NCBI RefSeq assembly: GCF_040676615.1
Contig: NZ_JBFAPI010000001.1
Span: 715,517 to 779,516 of the forward strand
Length of the DNA: 64,000 nucleotides
From: Asanoa sp040676615
Lineage (GTDB): Bacteria; Actinomycetota; Actinomycetes; Mycobacteriales; Micromonosporaceae
Direction of reading: 5' to 3'
Position 1 is the first letter of the stretch. The number at the start of each line of letters is the position of its first letter. Below, in pieces: positions 33,434-41,669 of the stretch. The translations under genes and the position numbers were made by a program. The notes below the pieces were generated by a model that was not told the DNA's origin, ran no database searches, and saw only the letters and a program-made list of their open reading frames with translations.

Positions 33434-34282
33434 CTGCCTCCAGGCGCGCAGCTTCTCCGGGTTGCGGATCGCCCACAGGTGGCGGATGTGGTCGCCGGCG
33501 ATGTCGAAGGCGACCACGGCCGCGGTGGCCCCGTCTACCCGGGCGACCAGGCCCGGCTGGCCGTTGACGGTGCGTTCCAGCAACGCCATGCCGGGCACCA
33601 GGGCGGCGATCTGGGCGGCATAGCGGATCACCTGGTCGCGGCCGTGGATCGGGCGGAGCACGGTGTTGACGAGGCCGCCGCCGTCCGCGACGACGGTCGC
33701 GTCTGGGTCGAGCAGGCCGACCAGGGCCTCGATGTCCTTGGCCTCCCAGGCCCGCCTGAACGCGCGGACGATCCCGGCCTGCCGGGCGGTCGGCGCAGCC
33801 GGGCCGCGCGCCGCGTCGACCCGGCGGCGGGCCGAGGTGGCCAACTGCCGGCAGGCGGCCGGGCTGCGGCCGAGGATCCCAGCCACTTCCCCGAACGGAT
33901 AGCGGAACACGTCGTGCAGCACGAAGGCGACGCGCTCGGCCGGTGTCATCGACTCGAGCACGACCAGGAACGCCATGTGGACGGACTCGTCGAGGGTGAC
34001 CCGGTCGGCCGGGTCGACCGAGGCGCCCCACTCCGGCAGCGGCTCCGGGATCCACTCGCCGACATAGCGTTCCCGGCGGGCCCGCGCCGAGCCGAGCAGG
34101 TCGAGGCAGACCCGGCTGGCCACCGTCGTCAGCCAGGCGGCGGGGTTCTCGATCGCCTCCTGCCGCGGGCGCGACAGCGCATACCAGCGGGCGTAGGTCT
34201 CCTGCACCACGTCTTCGGCGTCGGACAGCGAGCCGAGCAGCCGGTAGGCCAGGTTGATGAGCTGGCTCCGCTGGTCGGTCAT
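33431..34282 (-). CDS. ECF41/SigJ-type sigma factor with SnoaL-like C-terminal domain
   Basis: ATG 34282 gives 283 residues after a GGGGGA site. Regions 2 and 4 of an ECF sigma factor are clear (YRLLGSLSDAEDVVQETY; MTPAERVAFVLHDVFRYPF). The linker carries WIPEPL and the C-terminal extension (about 165-283) is a SnoaL-like domain with ADGGG and NPEKL, close to the conserved motifs of ECF41 (WLPEP, DGGGK, NPDKL). In that group the extension controls sigma activity in place of an anti-sigma factor. No carboxymuconolactone or oxidoreductase partner gene, usual for ECF41, adjoins it. Confidence 0.9.
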   Translation of the reverse strand: MTDQRSQLINLAYRLLGSLSDAEDVVQETYARWYALSRPRQEAIENPAAWLTTVASRVCLDLLGSARARRERYVGEWIPEPLPEWGASVDPADRVTLDESVHMAFLVVLESMTPAERVAFVLHDVFRYPFGEVAGILGRSPAACRQLATSARRRVDAARGPAAPTARQAGIVRAFRRAWEAKDIEALVGLLDPDATVVADGGGLVNTVLRPIHGRDQVIRYAAQIAALVPGMALLERTVNGQPGLVARVDGATAAVVAFDIAGDHIRHLWAIRNPEKLRAWRQ

Positions 34283-34342
34283 CGCGTCCCCCACCGGCCA
34301 ATCCTCACCAGCGAGGCCACCCGGTGCTATGTCCCAGGTCAC

Positions 34343-35848
34343 CTACTCGTCTTCCGCGAACACCTCCTCGCGGCGCCTGCGGATCGTCGGCAGGATGGCG
34401 ACCGCGAGCGCCGCGACGGCGAGGGTCAGCAGCACCGCGGAGATCGGGCGGGTCAGGAACACCGACGGGTCGCCGCGCGAGATGATCAGCGCCCGGCGCA
34501 GGTTCTCCTCGAGCAGCGGGCCGAGGACGAAGCCGAGCAGCAGCGGCGCCGGCTCGCACCCGCACTTGATCAGGATGTAGCCGAGGATCCCGAAGAAGGC
34601 GATCGCGTAGACGTCGTACGCGTTGAACGCCAGCGAGTACGTGCCGATCGCGGCGAACAGGATGATCATCGGGAACAGCACGTTGTAGGGGATCCGCAGC
34701 ATCCGCACCCACAGCCCGATCAGCGGCAGGTTGAGCACCAGCAGCATCGCGTTGCCGATCCACATCGACGCGATCAGACCCCAGAACAGCGCCGGCTCGT
34801 CGTTGATGACGTTGGGCCCGGGCGTGATGCCGTGCACGATGAACGCGCCGACCATCAGCGCCATCACCGGGTGGGCGGGCAGGCCCAGGGTCAGCAGCGG
34901 GATGAACGAGGTCTGCGCGGCCGCGTTGTTCGCCGACTCCGGGCCGGCGACACCCTCGATCGCGCCGTGCCCGAACTCCTTCCTGCGCCGGGAGATGCGC
35001 TTTTCGACGGCGTACGAGGTGAACGACGCCAGCACGTGCCCACCGCCGGGCAGGATGCCGAGCGCGGCGCCCAGGCCCGTGCCGCGCAGGATCGGGCCGG
35101 CGCTGCGGCGCCGGTCCTCCTTGTCGGGCCAGAGGTTGCGCACCTTGCTGACGATGGCGGTGCGGCTCTGCTCGCTCTCCAGGTTGCGCAGGATCTCCGC
35201 GACGCCGAACAGGCCGACGGCGACGGAGACGAAGTCGATGCCGCCGTAGAGTTCGCGCTGCTCGAACACGAACCGCGGCGTGCCGGTGTAGATGTCCTGG
35301 CCGACCGTGCCGAGCAGCACGCCGAGCGCGATCATCGCGAGCGCCTTGAGCGCCGAGCCGCGGGCCAGCGCGATCGACACGATCAGGCCGAGCAGCACCA
35401 GCGAGAAGTAGTCGGCCGGGCCGAACCTGAGCGCGACGTCGGCCAGCGGCGGTGCGGCGACGGCCAGCGCGACGGTGGCGACCGTGCCCGCGAAGAAGGA
35501 TCCGACGGCCGCGACGGCCAGGGCCGGCCCGGCGCGGCCCTGCTTGGCCATCTCGTGACCGTCGAGCGCGGTCACCGCGGCGGACGACTCACCGGGCAGG
35601 TTGATCAGGATGGCGGTGGTGGAGCCGCCGTACTGCGCGCCGTAGTAGATGCCGGCCAGCATGATCAGCGCGGTCACCGGCTCGAAGCTGAAGGTGATGG
35701 GCAGCAGCATCGCCACCGTGGCCGTCGGCCCGATGCCGGGCAGCACACCCACGGCCGTGCCGAGCAGCACGCCGACGAAGCAGTAGAGGACGTTCTGGAC
35801 CAGGAAGGCGGTCGAGAAGCCCAGGGCGAGGTTGTCGAGAAGGTCCAT
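34343..35848 (-). CDS. tctA: Tripartite tricarboxylate transporter, large permease TctA
   Basis: The 501-residue protein is polytopic (about 12 helices) and has the TctA signatures: GVLPGIGPTATVAMLLPITF with YGAQYGGSTTAILINLPGE near the N terminus and GILPGGGHVLASF in the middle, the paired glycine-rich repeats that line the transport path. It works with TctB and the periplasmic-type receptor TctC to import carboxylates, driven by an ion gradient. It is the last gene of a tctC-tctB-tctA operon, 20 bases after tctB. Confidence 0.92.
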   Translation of the reverse strand: MDLLDNLALGFSTAFLVQNVLYCFVGVLLGTAVGVLPGIGPTATVAMLLPITFSFEPVTALIMLAGIYYGAQYGGSTTAILINLPGESSAAVTALDGHEMAKQGRAGPALAVAAVGSFFAGTVATVALAVAAPPLADVALRFGPADYFSLVLLGLIVSIALARGSALKALAMIALGVLLGTVGQDIYTGTPRFVFEQRELYGGIDFVSVAVGLFGVAEILRNLESEQSRTAIVSKVRNLWPDKEDRRRSAGPILRGTGLGAALGILPGGGHVLASFTSYAVEKRISRRRKEFGHGAIEGVAGPESANNAAAQTSFIPLLTLGLPAHPVMALMVGAFIVHGITPGPNVINDEPALFWGLIASMWIGNAMLLVLNLPLIGLWVRMLRIPYNVLFPMIILFAAIGTYSLAFNAYDVYAIAFFGILGYILIKCGCEPAPLLLGFVLGPLLEENLRRALIISRGDPSVFLTRPISAVLLTLAVAALAVAILPTIRRRREEVFAEDE

Positions 35849-35868
35849 GCCTCAATCCGGGTGGCGCG

Positions 35869-36330
35869 TCAGAACGGCAGCCACGGGCCCCATAGGGGGA
35901 TCCGCAACTGGAGGCCGACGACGAAGATGAGCGTGCTGGCCAGGGTCAGCCCGACGGCGACGGCCGCGGCCGCCAGCAGCCGCACCTTGGCGCTGGCCAG
36001 CGTGGTGAGGAAGGCGGTGACCACGCAGGTCGGGATGAAGCCGAGCCCACGCACGGTGAAGCCGAAGAACACGAGCGCCAGCGCGATGGCCGCGACCGCC
36101 CGCCAGGGGACCACGCCGAACGCGATCACCTCGCCGGCGATGAGGCCCTTCACGACGATCCCGAGGCCGAGGGCGGCGACGATCAGGCCAACCGCGAGCG
36201 GGAAGAAGCCGGGGCCCATCCGCAGTGGGGTGCCCAGCCCGTAACTGAGCGACCCCACGGCGAACGCGCCACCGATCAGGACGAAGATTCCCCCGGCGAG
36301 AATGTCCGGGAGGGACCGGCGGCGTTCCAC
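35869..36330 (-). CDS. tctB: Tripartite tricarboxylate transporter, small permease TctB
   Basis: The 153-residue protein starts at GTG 36330, one base after the tctC stop. It has four hydrophobic helices arranged in two pairs, a TctB hallmark, with GPGFFPLAVGLIVAALGLGIV in the second helix. Size and position between tctC and tctA agree with the family. It is an accessory membrane subunit of the carboxylate importer. Confidence 0.88.
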   Translation of the reverse strand: MERRRSLPDILAGGIFVLIGGAFAVGSLSYGLGTPLRMGPGFFPLAVGLIVAALGLGIVVKGLIAGEVIAFGVVPWRAVAAIALALVFFGFTVRGLGFIPTCVVTAFLTTLASAKVRLLAAAAVAVGLTLASTLIFVVGLQLRIPLWGPWLPF

Positions 36331-36331
36331 G

Positions 36332-37357
36332 TCAGGAGGCCGTAACCCCGGCGTCGGCGATGATCTTCGCCCAGGTTTTCAGTTGCTCGTCGAGCTTGGC
36401 CGTGTGCGCCTCGGGCGTCGCGTCGGTCGCGGGCACGGGCGCCGTGCCGAGCTTGGCCATCTCGTCGATGACGGTCTGGTCGGCCAGCGCCACCTTCAGC
36501 GCCTCGGACAGCTTCTGGACCACCTCCGGCGGCGTGCCCTTCGGCGCGTAGAGGCCGTGCCAGACGCTGACCTGGAGCGCGGGCAGCCCGGCCTCGGCCG
36601 TCGTCGGCACGTCGGGCAGGCTCTTGACCCGCTGCGGCGTGGTCACGGCGTACACCTTGACCTTGCCGGCCTTGATCTGGCCCGTGGTGTTGGTGGTCTG
36701 GTCGCACATGAAGTCGACCTGGCCGCCGACCAGGTCGGTCAGCGCCGGCCCGGTGCCCTGGTAGGGGACCTCCTGGAGCTTGACGCCGGCGGCCGACTGG
36801 AACAGCAGGCCGCACAGGTGGGACGCGGCGCCGATGCCGGCGTTGGCCAGGGTGACCTTGTCGGCGTTGGCCTTCACGTAGCCCTCGAGCTCGGTGAGGC
36901 TGGCCGGCGGGAAGTCCTTGCGCGCGACGATCGTCATCGGCACCTCGGTGACCAGGCCGATCGTCTCGAAGTCTTCGAGCGGCTTGTAGCCCAGGTCCTT
37001 ATAGAGGGCCGGCGCCGTCGACATGCCGATGTGGTGCATCAGCACGGTGTAGCCGTCGGGTTTGGCCCGGGCGACGTCGCCCGCGCCGACGGTGCCGCCG
37101 GCACCCTCGACGTTCTGCACGACGATCCGGACGCCGAGCTTCTTGGCCATCGGCTCCGAGATCATGCGGGTGACGGTGTCGGTCGGGCCGCCCGCGCTGA
37201 ACGGCACGATGATGGTGATGTTCTGGTTCGGGTAGCCGCGGGCCGCGCCTGTTCCCGCCCTGCCTCCGCCGGTCTCGGAACAGGCGGCGACGAGCGAAAT
37301 GGCGCCGATCACGGCGATCGCCCGCACGGCCGACCGATGCCCGCTGAACGTTCCCAT
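36332..37357 (-). CDS. tctC: Tripartite tricarboxylate transporter receptor TctC (Bug family)
   Basis: The 341-residue protein starts after GAGGAGACC and has a lipoprotein signal with lipobox LVAAC26. The mature part is a Bug/TctC solute receptor: PNQNITIIVPFSAGGPTDT at the N terminus, the loop that grips a carboxylate, and GGQVDFMCDQ later. It should capture a di- or tricarboxylate outside the membrane and deliver it to TctAB. The gene is divergent from a TctD-like response regulator, which fits induction by the substrate. Confidence 0.92.
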   Translation of the reverse strand: MGTFSGHRSAVRAIAVIGAISLVAACSETGGGRAGTGAARGYPNQNITIIVPFSAGGPTDTVTRMISEPMAKKLGVRIVVQNVEGAGGTVGAGDVARAKPDGYTVLMHHIGMSTAPALYKDLGYKPLEDFETIGLVTEVPMTIVARKDFPPASLTELEGYVKANADKVTLANAGIGAASHLCGLLFQSAAGVKLQEVPYQGTGPALTDLVGGQVDFMCDQTTNTTGQIKAGKVKVYAVTTPQRVKSLPDVPTTAEAGLPALQVSVWHGLYAPKGTPPEVVQKLSEALKVALADQTVIDEMAKLGTAPVPATDATPEAHTAKLDEQLKTWAKIIADAGVTAS

Positions 37358-37488
37358 GTCGAGGTCTCCTCGTCAGCACGTGGATCAACGTCGATTTATA
37401 CGCGGCACCAGTCTCGGCCGGTGGGCGCGGGAATGGTGTCAGAGGAATCCCAAGAAGTCGAGGCTCACGCATGCGTGGATCCGGACCG

Positions 37489-37494
37489 TACAAT
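37489..37494 (+). promoter_or_regulatory. Possible -10 box of a leaderless response-regulator mRNA
   Basis: TACAAT ends 8 bases before the ATG at 37503, and no ribosome site lies between. This spacing would start transcription at or next to the AUG, as in actinobacterial leaderless transcripts. The -35 region is weak. Confidence 0.4.
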
Positions 37495-37502
37495 CCCGCG
37501 GT

Positions 37503-38186
37503 ATGCGGATCACCGTCATCGAAGACGATGACCGCGTCGCGCGCGGTCTGGTGACCGTCCTGGCCCAGGCCGGTTTCGAGGTGCACCGCATCGCCACCGC
37601 CGCGGAGGCCGTGCGGGCCGCTCCGTCCGATGTGGTCCTGGTCGACCTGGGCCTGCCCGACGGCGACGGCCTCGACGTCATCCGCAAGCTGCGCGACCGG
37701 CCGGAGACCGCCGTCATCGCGGTGACCGCGCGGTCCGAGGAACACGAGCGGGTCCGCGGCCTGCGGGCCGGCGCCGACGACTACATCGTCAAGCCGTTCG
37801 GCGTGCCCGAACTGCTGGCCCGGATCGACGCCGTGCTGCGCCGCACCCGGGCCGCCCGGGCCCAGCGGCACGCCGGCGGGCCGCTGGTCGTCGGCCCGCT
37901 GCGGATCGGGATCGGCACCCGCGAGGTGAGCGTCGAGGGCACGCCCGTGTCGCTGACCCGCAAGGAGTTCGAACTGCTGTCGCTGCTGGCCCGGCGGTCG
38001 CCCGACGTGGTCAACCGCGACGTCATCCTCGACCAGATCTGGGGTGCGACCTGGGAGTCGTCGAGCCGCACCCTCGACACCCACATCGCGGCCCTGCGCC
38101 ACAAGCTCGGGCCCGACGTGTTCATCCGCACCGTCCACGGGGTCGGCTATCGGCTCCTGGCCGACCAGCCGGAGCTGATCGGCTGA
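37503..38186 (+). CDS. OmpR-family response regulator (TctD-like)
   Basis: The 227-residue protein has an N-terminal receiver domain with acidic pocket E7-D-D9, phospho-acceptor D48 (VVLVDLGLPDGDG) and K96-like KPFG, then a winged-helix DNA-binding domain (LTRKEFELLSLLARR, TLDTHIAALRHKLG, TVHGVGYRL). It is followed after 4 bases by its sensor kinase. The pair is divergent from tctC-tctB-tctA, the standard arrangement of TctDE, so it probably activates the carboxylate importer. Confidence 0.92.
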   Translation: MRITVIEDDDRVARGLVTVLAQAGFEVHRIATAAEAVRAAPSDVVLVDLGLPDGDGLDVIRKLRDRPETAVIAVTARSEEHERVRGLRAGADDYIVKPFGVPELLARIDAVLRRTRAARAQRHAGGPLVVGPLRIGIGTREVSVEGTPVSLTRKEFELLSLLARRSPDVVNRDVILDQIWGATWESSSRTLDTHIAALRHKLGPDVFIRTVHGVGYRLLADQPELIG

Positions 38187-38190
38187 CCCC

Positions 38191-39591
38191 GTGCACCGTC
38201 GCCTGCTCGTCGTGCTCGTACCCCTGGCCGTGCTGCTGGTCACGGCGCTCGGGGTGCCGCTCGGCGTGACCGTGGCCGAGCGCGAGATGCAGGAGGTCTA
38301 CGTCGACCGCCTGGACGATGTCGGCCGGTTCGCGTCGCTGGCCGAGACCGCGCTGTCGACGGGCCGCACCGAGGCCCTGGACCAGGAGCTGACCCGCTAC
38401 CACGCGCTCTACGGCATCCCGGCCGCGGTGATCGACACGTCGGGTGCGGTGCTGCTCGGGCCGGCCGGCGCCTACGAGGAGGCGGCGCGGGCCGAGCCGG
38501 ACCTGGGTCGGATCGTGACCGCTGCGCTGGCCGGCACCCGGTCGGCACCGTCCGGCGAGTGGGCGCCCTGGGATGACGCCGCGCTGGTGGTCGCCGAGCC
38601 GGTCGGCCGGGACAGCGAGGTGGTCGGCGCGGTGGTCTCGATCTCCGACCTGTCCAGGACCCGGGAGCGCGTCCTCGTACGCTGGGCCCGGCTCGCCGGC
38701 CTCGGCCTGCTGCCGTTGCTCGGGCTGATGGCCGTCGCCTGGCCGGTGTCGGCGTGGGTGCTGCGGCCGGTGCGCAAGCTCGATGTCGCCACGGCGCGGA
38801 TCTCCGCCGGCGACCTCAGCACCCGGGCCGACGCCGAGGCCGGCCCGGTCGAGTTGCGGCGGCTCGCGGCGTCGTTCAACACGATGATGGACGCCGTGGA
38901 GAACTCCGCGCAGCGGCAGCGGGCGTTCGTCTCCGACGCGTCGCACCAGTTGCGCAACCCGTTGACCAGCCTGCGGCTCGCGGTGGAGAGCCTGGAGCCG
39001 CACCTGCGGCCGGCCGGCGCCGGGCAGCAGGCCTACGACGTGGCCGTCGAGGAGCTCAAGGCGATGCAGCGACTGCTCAACTCGCTGCAGGCCAGCGCCC
39101 GGATGGAGAGCATGCGCACGGCGTCGCCGGTCGACCTGGACGCGGTGCTGGCCACCCGGGTCGAGCGGTGGCGGGCGTTGACGGCTGCGGCGGGCCAGAC
39201 CCTGGCCGTCGACGTGCCGCCGGGGCTGCGGCTGCTGGAGCCGCCGGGCGGCCTCGGCAGCGTGCTCGACGAGCTGATCAGCAACGCGTTGCGGCTCTCG
39301 GGCGCGGGCCTAGTGGAGGTGTCCGCCCTGGCCGGGCCCGGCGACGTGGTCACGATCGCGGTCCGCGACGACGGCCAGGGACTCGACGCGGCCGAGCGGG
39401 GCAAGGCGCTGGCCCGCTTCTGGCGGTCGCCGCGCCACCAGAACGTCGCCGGCACCGGCCTGGGCCTGGCGATCTGCGCCGACCTGGTGGCGGGGGCCGG
39501 CGGCCACCTGCGGCTCGAGGAGGGCCTGCCCCGGCCGGACGGCTCCGGCCGCGGTTTCGCCGCGGTCGTGACGCTGCCGGTGGTCGCCTGA
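38191..39591 (+). CDS. Sensor histidine kinase (TctE-like)
   Basis: The 466-residue protein starts at GTG 38191. One membrane helix (about 7-30), an extracytoplasmic sensor of about 140 residues and a second helix (about 172-195) lead to a HAMP segment (WVLRPVRKLDVATARISAG). The HisKA box has the phosphorylated His in SDASHQLRNPLTSL; the ATPase part shows LISNALRLSG (N box), VRDDGQGLD and GTGLGLAICADL. It should sense a carboxylate or a receptor complex outside the cell and phosphorylate the adjacent regulator. Confidence 0.92.
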   Translation: MHRRLLVVLVPLAVLLVTALGVPLGVTVAEREMQEVYVDRLDDVGRFASLAETALSTGRTEALDQELTRYHALYGIPAAVIDTSGAVLLGPAGAYEEAARAEPDLGRIVTAALAGTRSAPSGEWAPWDDAALVVAEPVGRDSEVVGAVVSISDLSRTRERVLVRWARLAGLGLLPLLGLMAVAWPVSAWVLRPVRKLDVATARISAGDLSTRADAEAGPVELRRLAASFNTMMDAVENSAQRQRAFVSDASHQLRNPLTSLRLAVESLEPHLRPAGAGQQAYDVAVEELKAMQRLLNSLQASARMESMRTASPVDLDAVLATRVERWRALTAAAGQTLAVDVPPGLRLLEPPGGLGSVLDELISNALRLSGAGLVEVSALAGPGDVVTIAVRDDGQGLDAAERGKALARFWRSPRHQNVAGTGLGLAICADLVAGAGGHLRLEEGLPRPDGSGRGFAAVVTLPVVA

Positions 39592-39604
39592 CGCGCGTGG
39601 TCGC

Positions 39605-40564
39605 TCAGCGTTTGTGGTCGCGGAACCAGGCGGCCGAGCCAGGGTGCAGCGGGATGGCCGCGGTGGAGATGCCGGTGCGCACGTTGATCTGCCAGGCCTC
39701 TGGTATGGCGGCGGCGTCGTCGCGGCGGGCCGAGGTGATCGCGCCGGTGTGGGTGAAGATGGTGTCGGTGATCGCGTAGACCAGGTCCTCGGGCAGGTCG
39801 TCGCGCACCAGCAGCACGTTGGGCACGGCGACGGTGCGGGTGGCCGGCACACCGTCGTACGCCGTCGACGGGATCATCGCCGGCGCATACGGGCCCGGAT
39901 AGGTCGAGCCGAGCGCGTCGGCCTGTTCCTGCAACGGGATCAGCCGGATCGGCCGGGACCGGGCCAACTCGGTGATGGCCGGTGTCGGCACGCCGGTCAG
40001 CGAGAACATCGCGTCGATGGCACCGTGCTCGAGGGCCGCCGCCGACTCGGCCTGGCTGAGGTTGCGGCCGTCGGCCCGCACGGAGCCGAGCGCCAGCGCC
40101 CGCAGCGCGGTGAACTGGGTGCCGGAGTCGCGGGCACCGAGGGAGACGCGCCGGCCCTCGAGGTCGCCGAACCGGGCGATCGCCGACGACGCCAGCACCA
40201 CCAGGTGCAGGTGGCTGTCGTAGAGGCGGCAGACCGCCGAGATCCCGTCGGGCACGTTGCCGTCGGTGGTGATGACGGCGTCGAGACTGGACAGTCCAAG
40301 ATGGACGTCGCCGGCCCGCAGCAGCCGGATGTTGTCGGTGGACGCTCCGCTCGGCACCGTCGTCACCGTGGCGCCGGGCACGTGCTCGGTGATGTGTGCG
40401 GCCAGCGCGCCGCCGATCCGCCGGTAGACCGCACCGGCCGGCCCGGTGGCCAGCCGCAGGTGGACCTCGGTGGGCTCGGGGTCGCGGGTGCATCCGGCGA
40501 GCAGCCCGCCGGCGGCCAGCAGCAGCGCGCGCCGGCGCAGCCTCACGTCCGGGTCGTGCCGCAT
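39605..40564 (-). CDS. TAXI-family TRAP-type solute receptor, lipoprotein
   Basis: ATG 40564 gives 319 residues. The signal has paired arginines (RLRRRALLL) and lipobox LLAGC25, so it could be a Tat or Sec lipoprotein. The body is a TAXI receptor: LRLATGPAGAVYRRIGGALAAHI, GLSSLDAVI, RRVSLGARDSGTQ and VRTGISTAAIPLHPGS near the end. TAXI proteins normally feed a TRAP permease, but none is encoded here. It is convergent with the TctE-like kinase, so it could present ligand to that sensor or serve a distant permease. The first is speculative. Confidence 0.87.
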   Translation of the reverse strand: MRHDPDVRLRRRALLLAAGGLLAGCTRDPEPTEVHLRLATGPAGAVYRRIGGALAAHITEHVPGATVTTVPSGASTDNIRLLRAGDVHLGLSSLDAVITTDGNVPDGISAVCRLYDSHLHLVVLASSAIARFGDLEGRRVSLGARDSGTQFTALRALALGSVRADGRNLSQAESAAALEHGAIDAMFSLTGVPTPAITELARSRPIRLIPLQEQADALGSTYPGPYAPAMIPSTAYDGVPATRTVAVPNVLLVRDDLPEDLVYAITDTIFTHTGAITSARRDDAAAIPEAWQINVRTGISTAAIPLHPGSAAWFRDHKR

Positions 40565-40679
40565 GCGGAGATGATACGGACATCCGTCGATCGGAGGAGA
40601 TGCCGCCGGCCCAGCGACCACTATCTTGATCCGGTCTGTGGCCAACGGGGCGGCAGCACACGAGTGCGCTAGAGGCGGC

Positions 40680-41666
40680 ATGAACCCCTACCAACCTGAC
40701 CCTGCCTACCCACCGCCGCCCGGCGAGGCGGGTGGTGTGCCGCCCGGTGGCTACCTGCCGCCGACGCAGTTCGGTGCCCAGCCCGCCGATCCGTTGGTGA
40801 GCCCCGACTACAGCGGCTGGTGGAGCCGGGCCACCACGATCGTCCGGCGGGGCTGGAAGCCGCTGGCCGGGCTCCAGGCCATCGGGCTGGTGTTCGCGCT
40901 GCTCCTGCAGGCGCCGGCCGGCATCTACGTGGCGTTCGCCTCCGACGACCTGCGCCAGTCGTTCCCCGAACCCGGCACCACGGGTGGTCAGGTCGACTTC
41001 ACGCCGCTGCTCGTCGCGATCGGCCTGGGCGCCGCCGCGGCCCTGCTCGGCGTGCTGGTCACCTCGATGGTCACGCTCGCGGTCGTGCACGTCGGCGTGA
41101 GCGTCGCGATCGGCGCTCCGGCCCGGATCGACGACGCGCTGCGCCTGGCCGCCCGGCGGCTCTTCCCGCTGATCGGATGGCAGTTGCTGACGATCCCGAT
41201 CTACCTGGTCGGGCTCTGCCTCTGCCTCCTGCCGGTGATCTACGTCGGTGCGGTCTTCACCGTGCTGCCGGTGGTGGTCGCGGCCGAGCGCACCAACGCC
41301 GTCGGCCGCTGCTTCACCCTGTTCCACCGCGACCTGGGCCTGTCGGTGGCCCGGATCGCCACCCTTCTCGGACTGAGTTTCGCCGCCGGTCTGGTCGGCC
41401 TCGCGTTCAGCGGCATCATCGAGGCGGCGGTGAACGCGGGTTCGAGCACCGCCGCGACGGTGGTCGGCGTGATCGTGTCGACGCTGGTCAGTGCCGTGCT
41501 GAGCGGGGCGGTGGCGATCCTGGGCGCGCCGTTGACGCTGACCGCCTACGCCGACATGCGGGCCCGGGTCGAGCCGTTCAACGCGATGGTCATCGCACAG
41601 GAACTCGGCGTCGTGCCGCCGGCGTCGCCATGGTCGGAGCCCTGGCCACCCACCGCGCAGGCGTAG
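40680..41666 (+). CDS. Proline-rich multi-pass membrane protein
   Basis: The 328-residue protein starts at ATG 40680, 4 bases after an AGAGG segment. The first 45 residues are Pro/Tyr/Gly-rich and cytoplasmic in appearance. About six hydrophobic helices follow, in the pattern of actinobacterial glycerophosphoryl-diester-phosphodiesterase membrane-domain-like proteins (LVFALLLQAPAG, VHVGVSVAIGAPARIDDALRLAARRLFP split across helices). No catalytic residues are visible, so no function is assigned. Its stop is 3 bases from that of the convergent MFS gene. Confidence 0.78.
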   Translation: MNPYQPDPAYPPPPGEAGGVPPGGYLPPTQFGAQPADPLVSPDYSGWWSRATTIVRRGWKPLAGLQAIGLVFALLLQAPAGIYVAFASDDLRQSFPEPGTTGGQVDFTPLLVAIGLGAAAALLGVLVTSMVTLAVVHVGVSVAIGAPARIDDALRLAARRLFPLIGWQLLTIPIYLVGLCLCLLPVIYVGAVFTVLPVVVAAERTNAVGRCFTLFHRDLGLSVARIATLLGLSFAAGLVGLAFSGIIEAAVNAGSSTAATVVGVIVSTLVSAVLSGAVAILGAPLTLTAYADMRARVEPFNAMVIAQELGVVPPASPWSEPWPPTAQA

Positions 41667-41669
41667 GGC

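Noticed and set aside
33479..36244. Plus-strand open frame of 921 codons opposite the sigma factor and tctA
   Set aside because: Antisense shadow rich in Asp/Arg/Gln/His with no family features.
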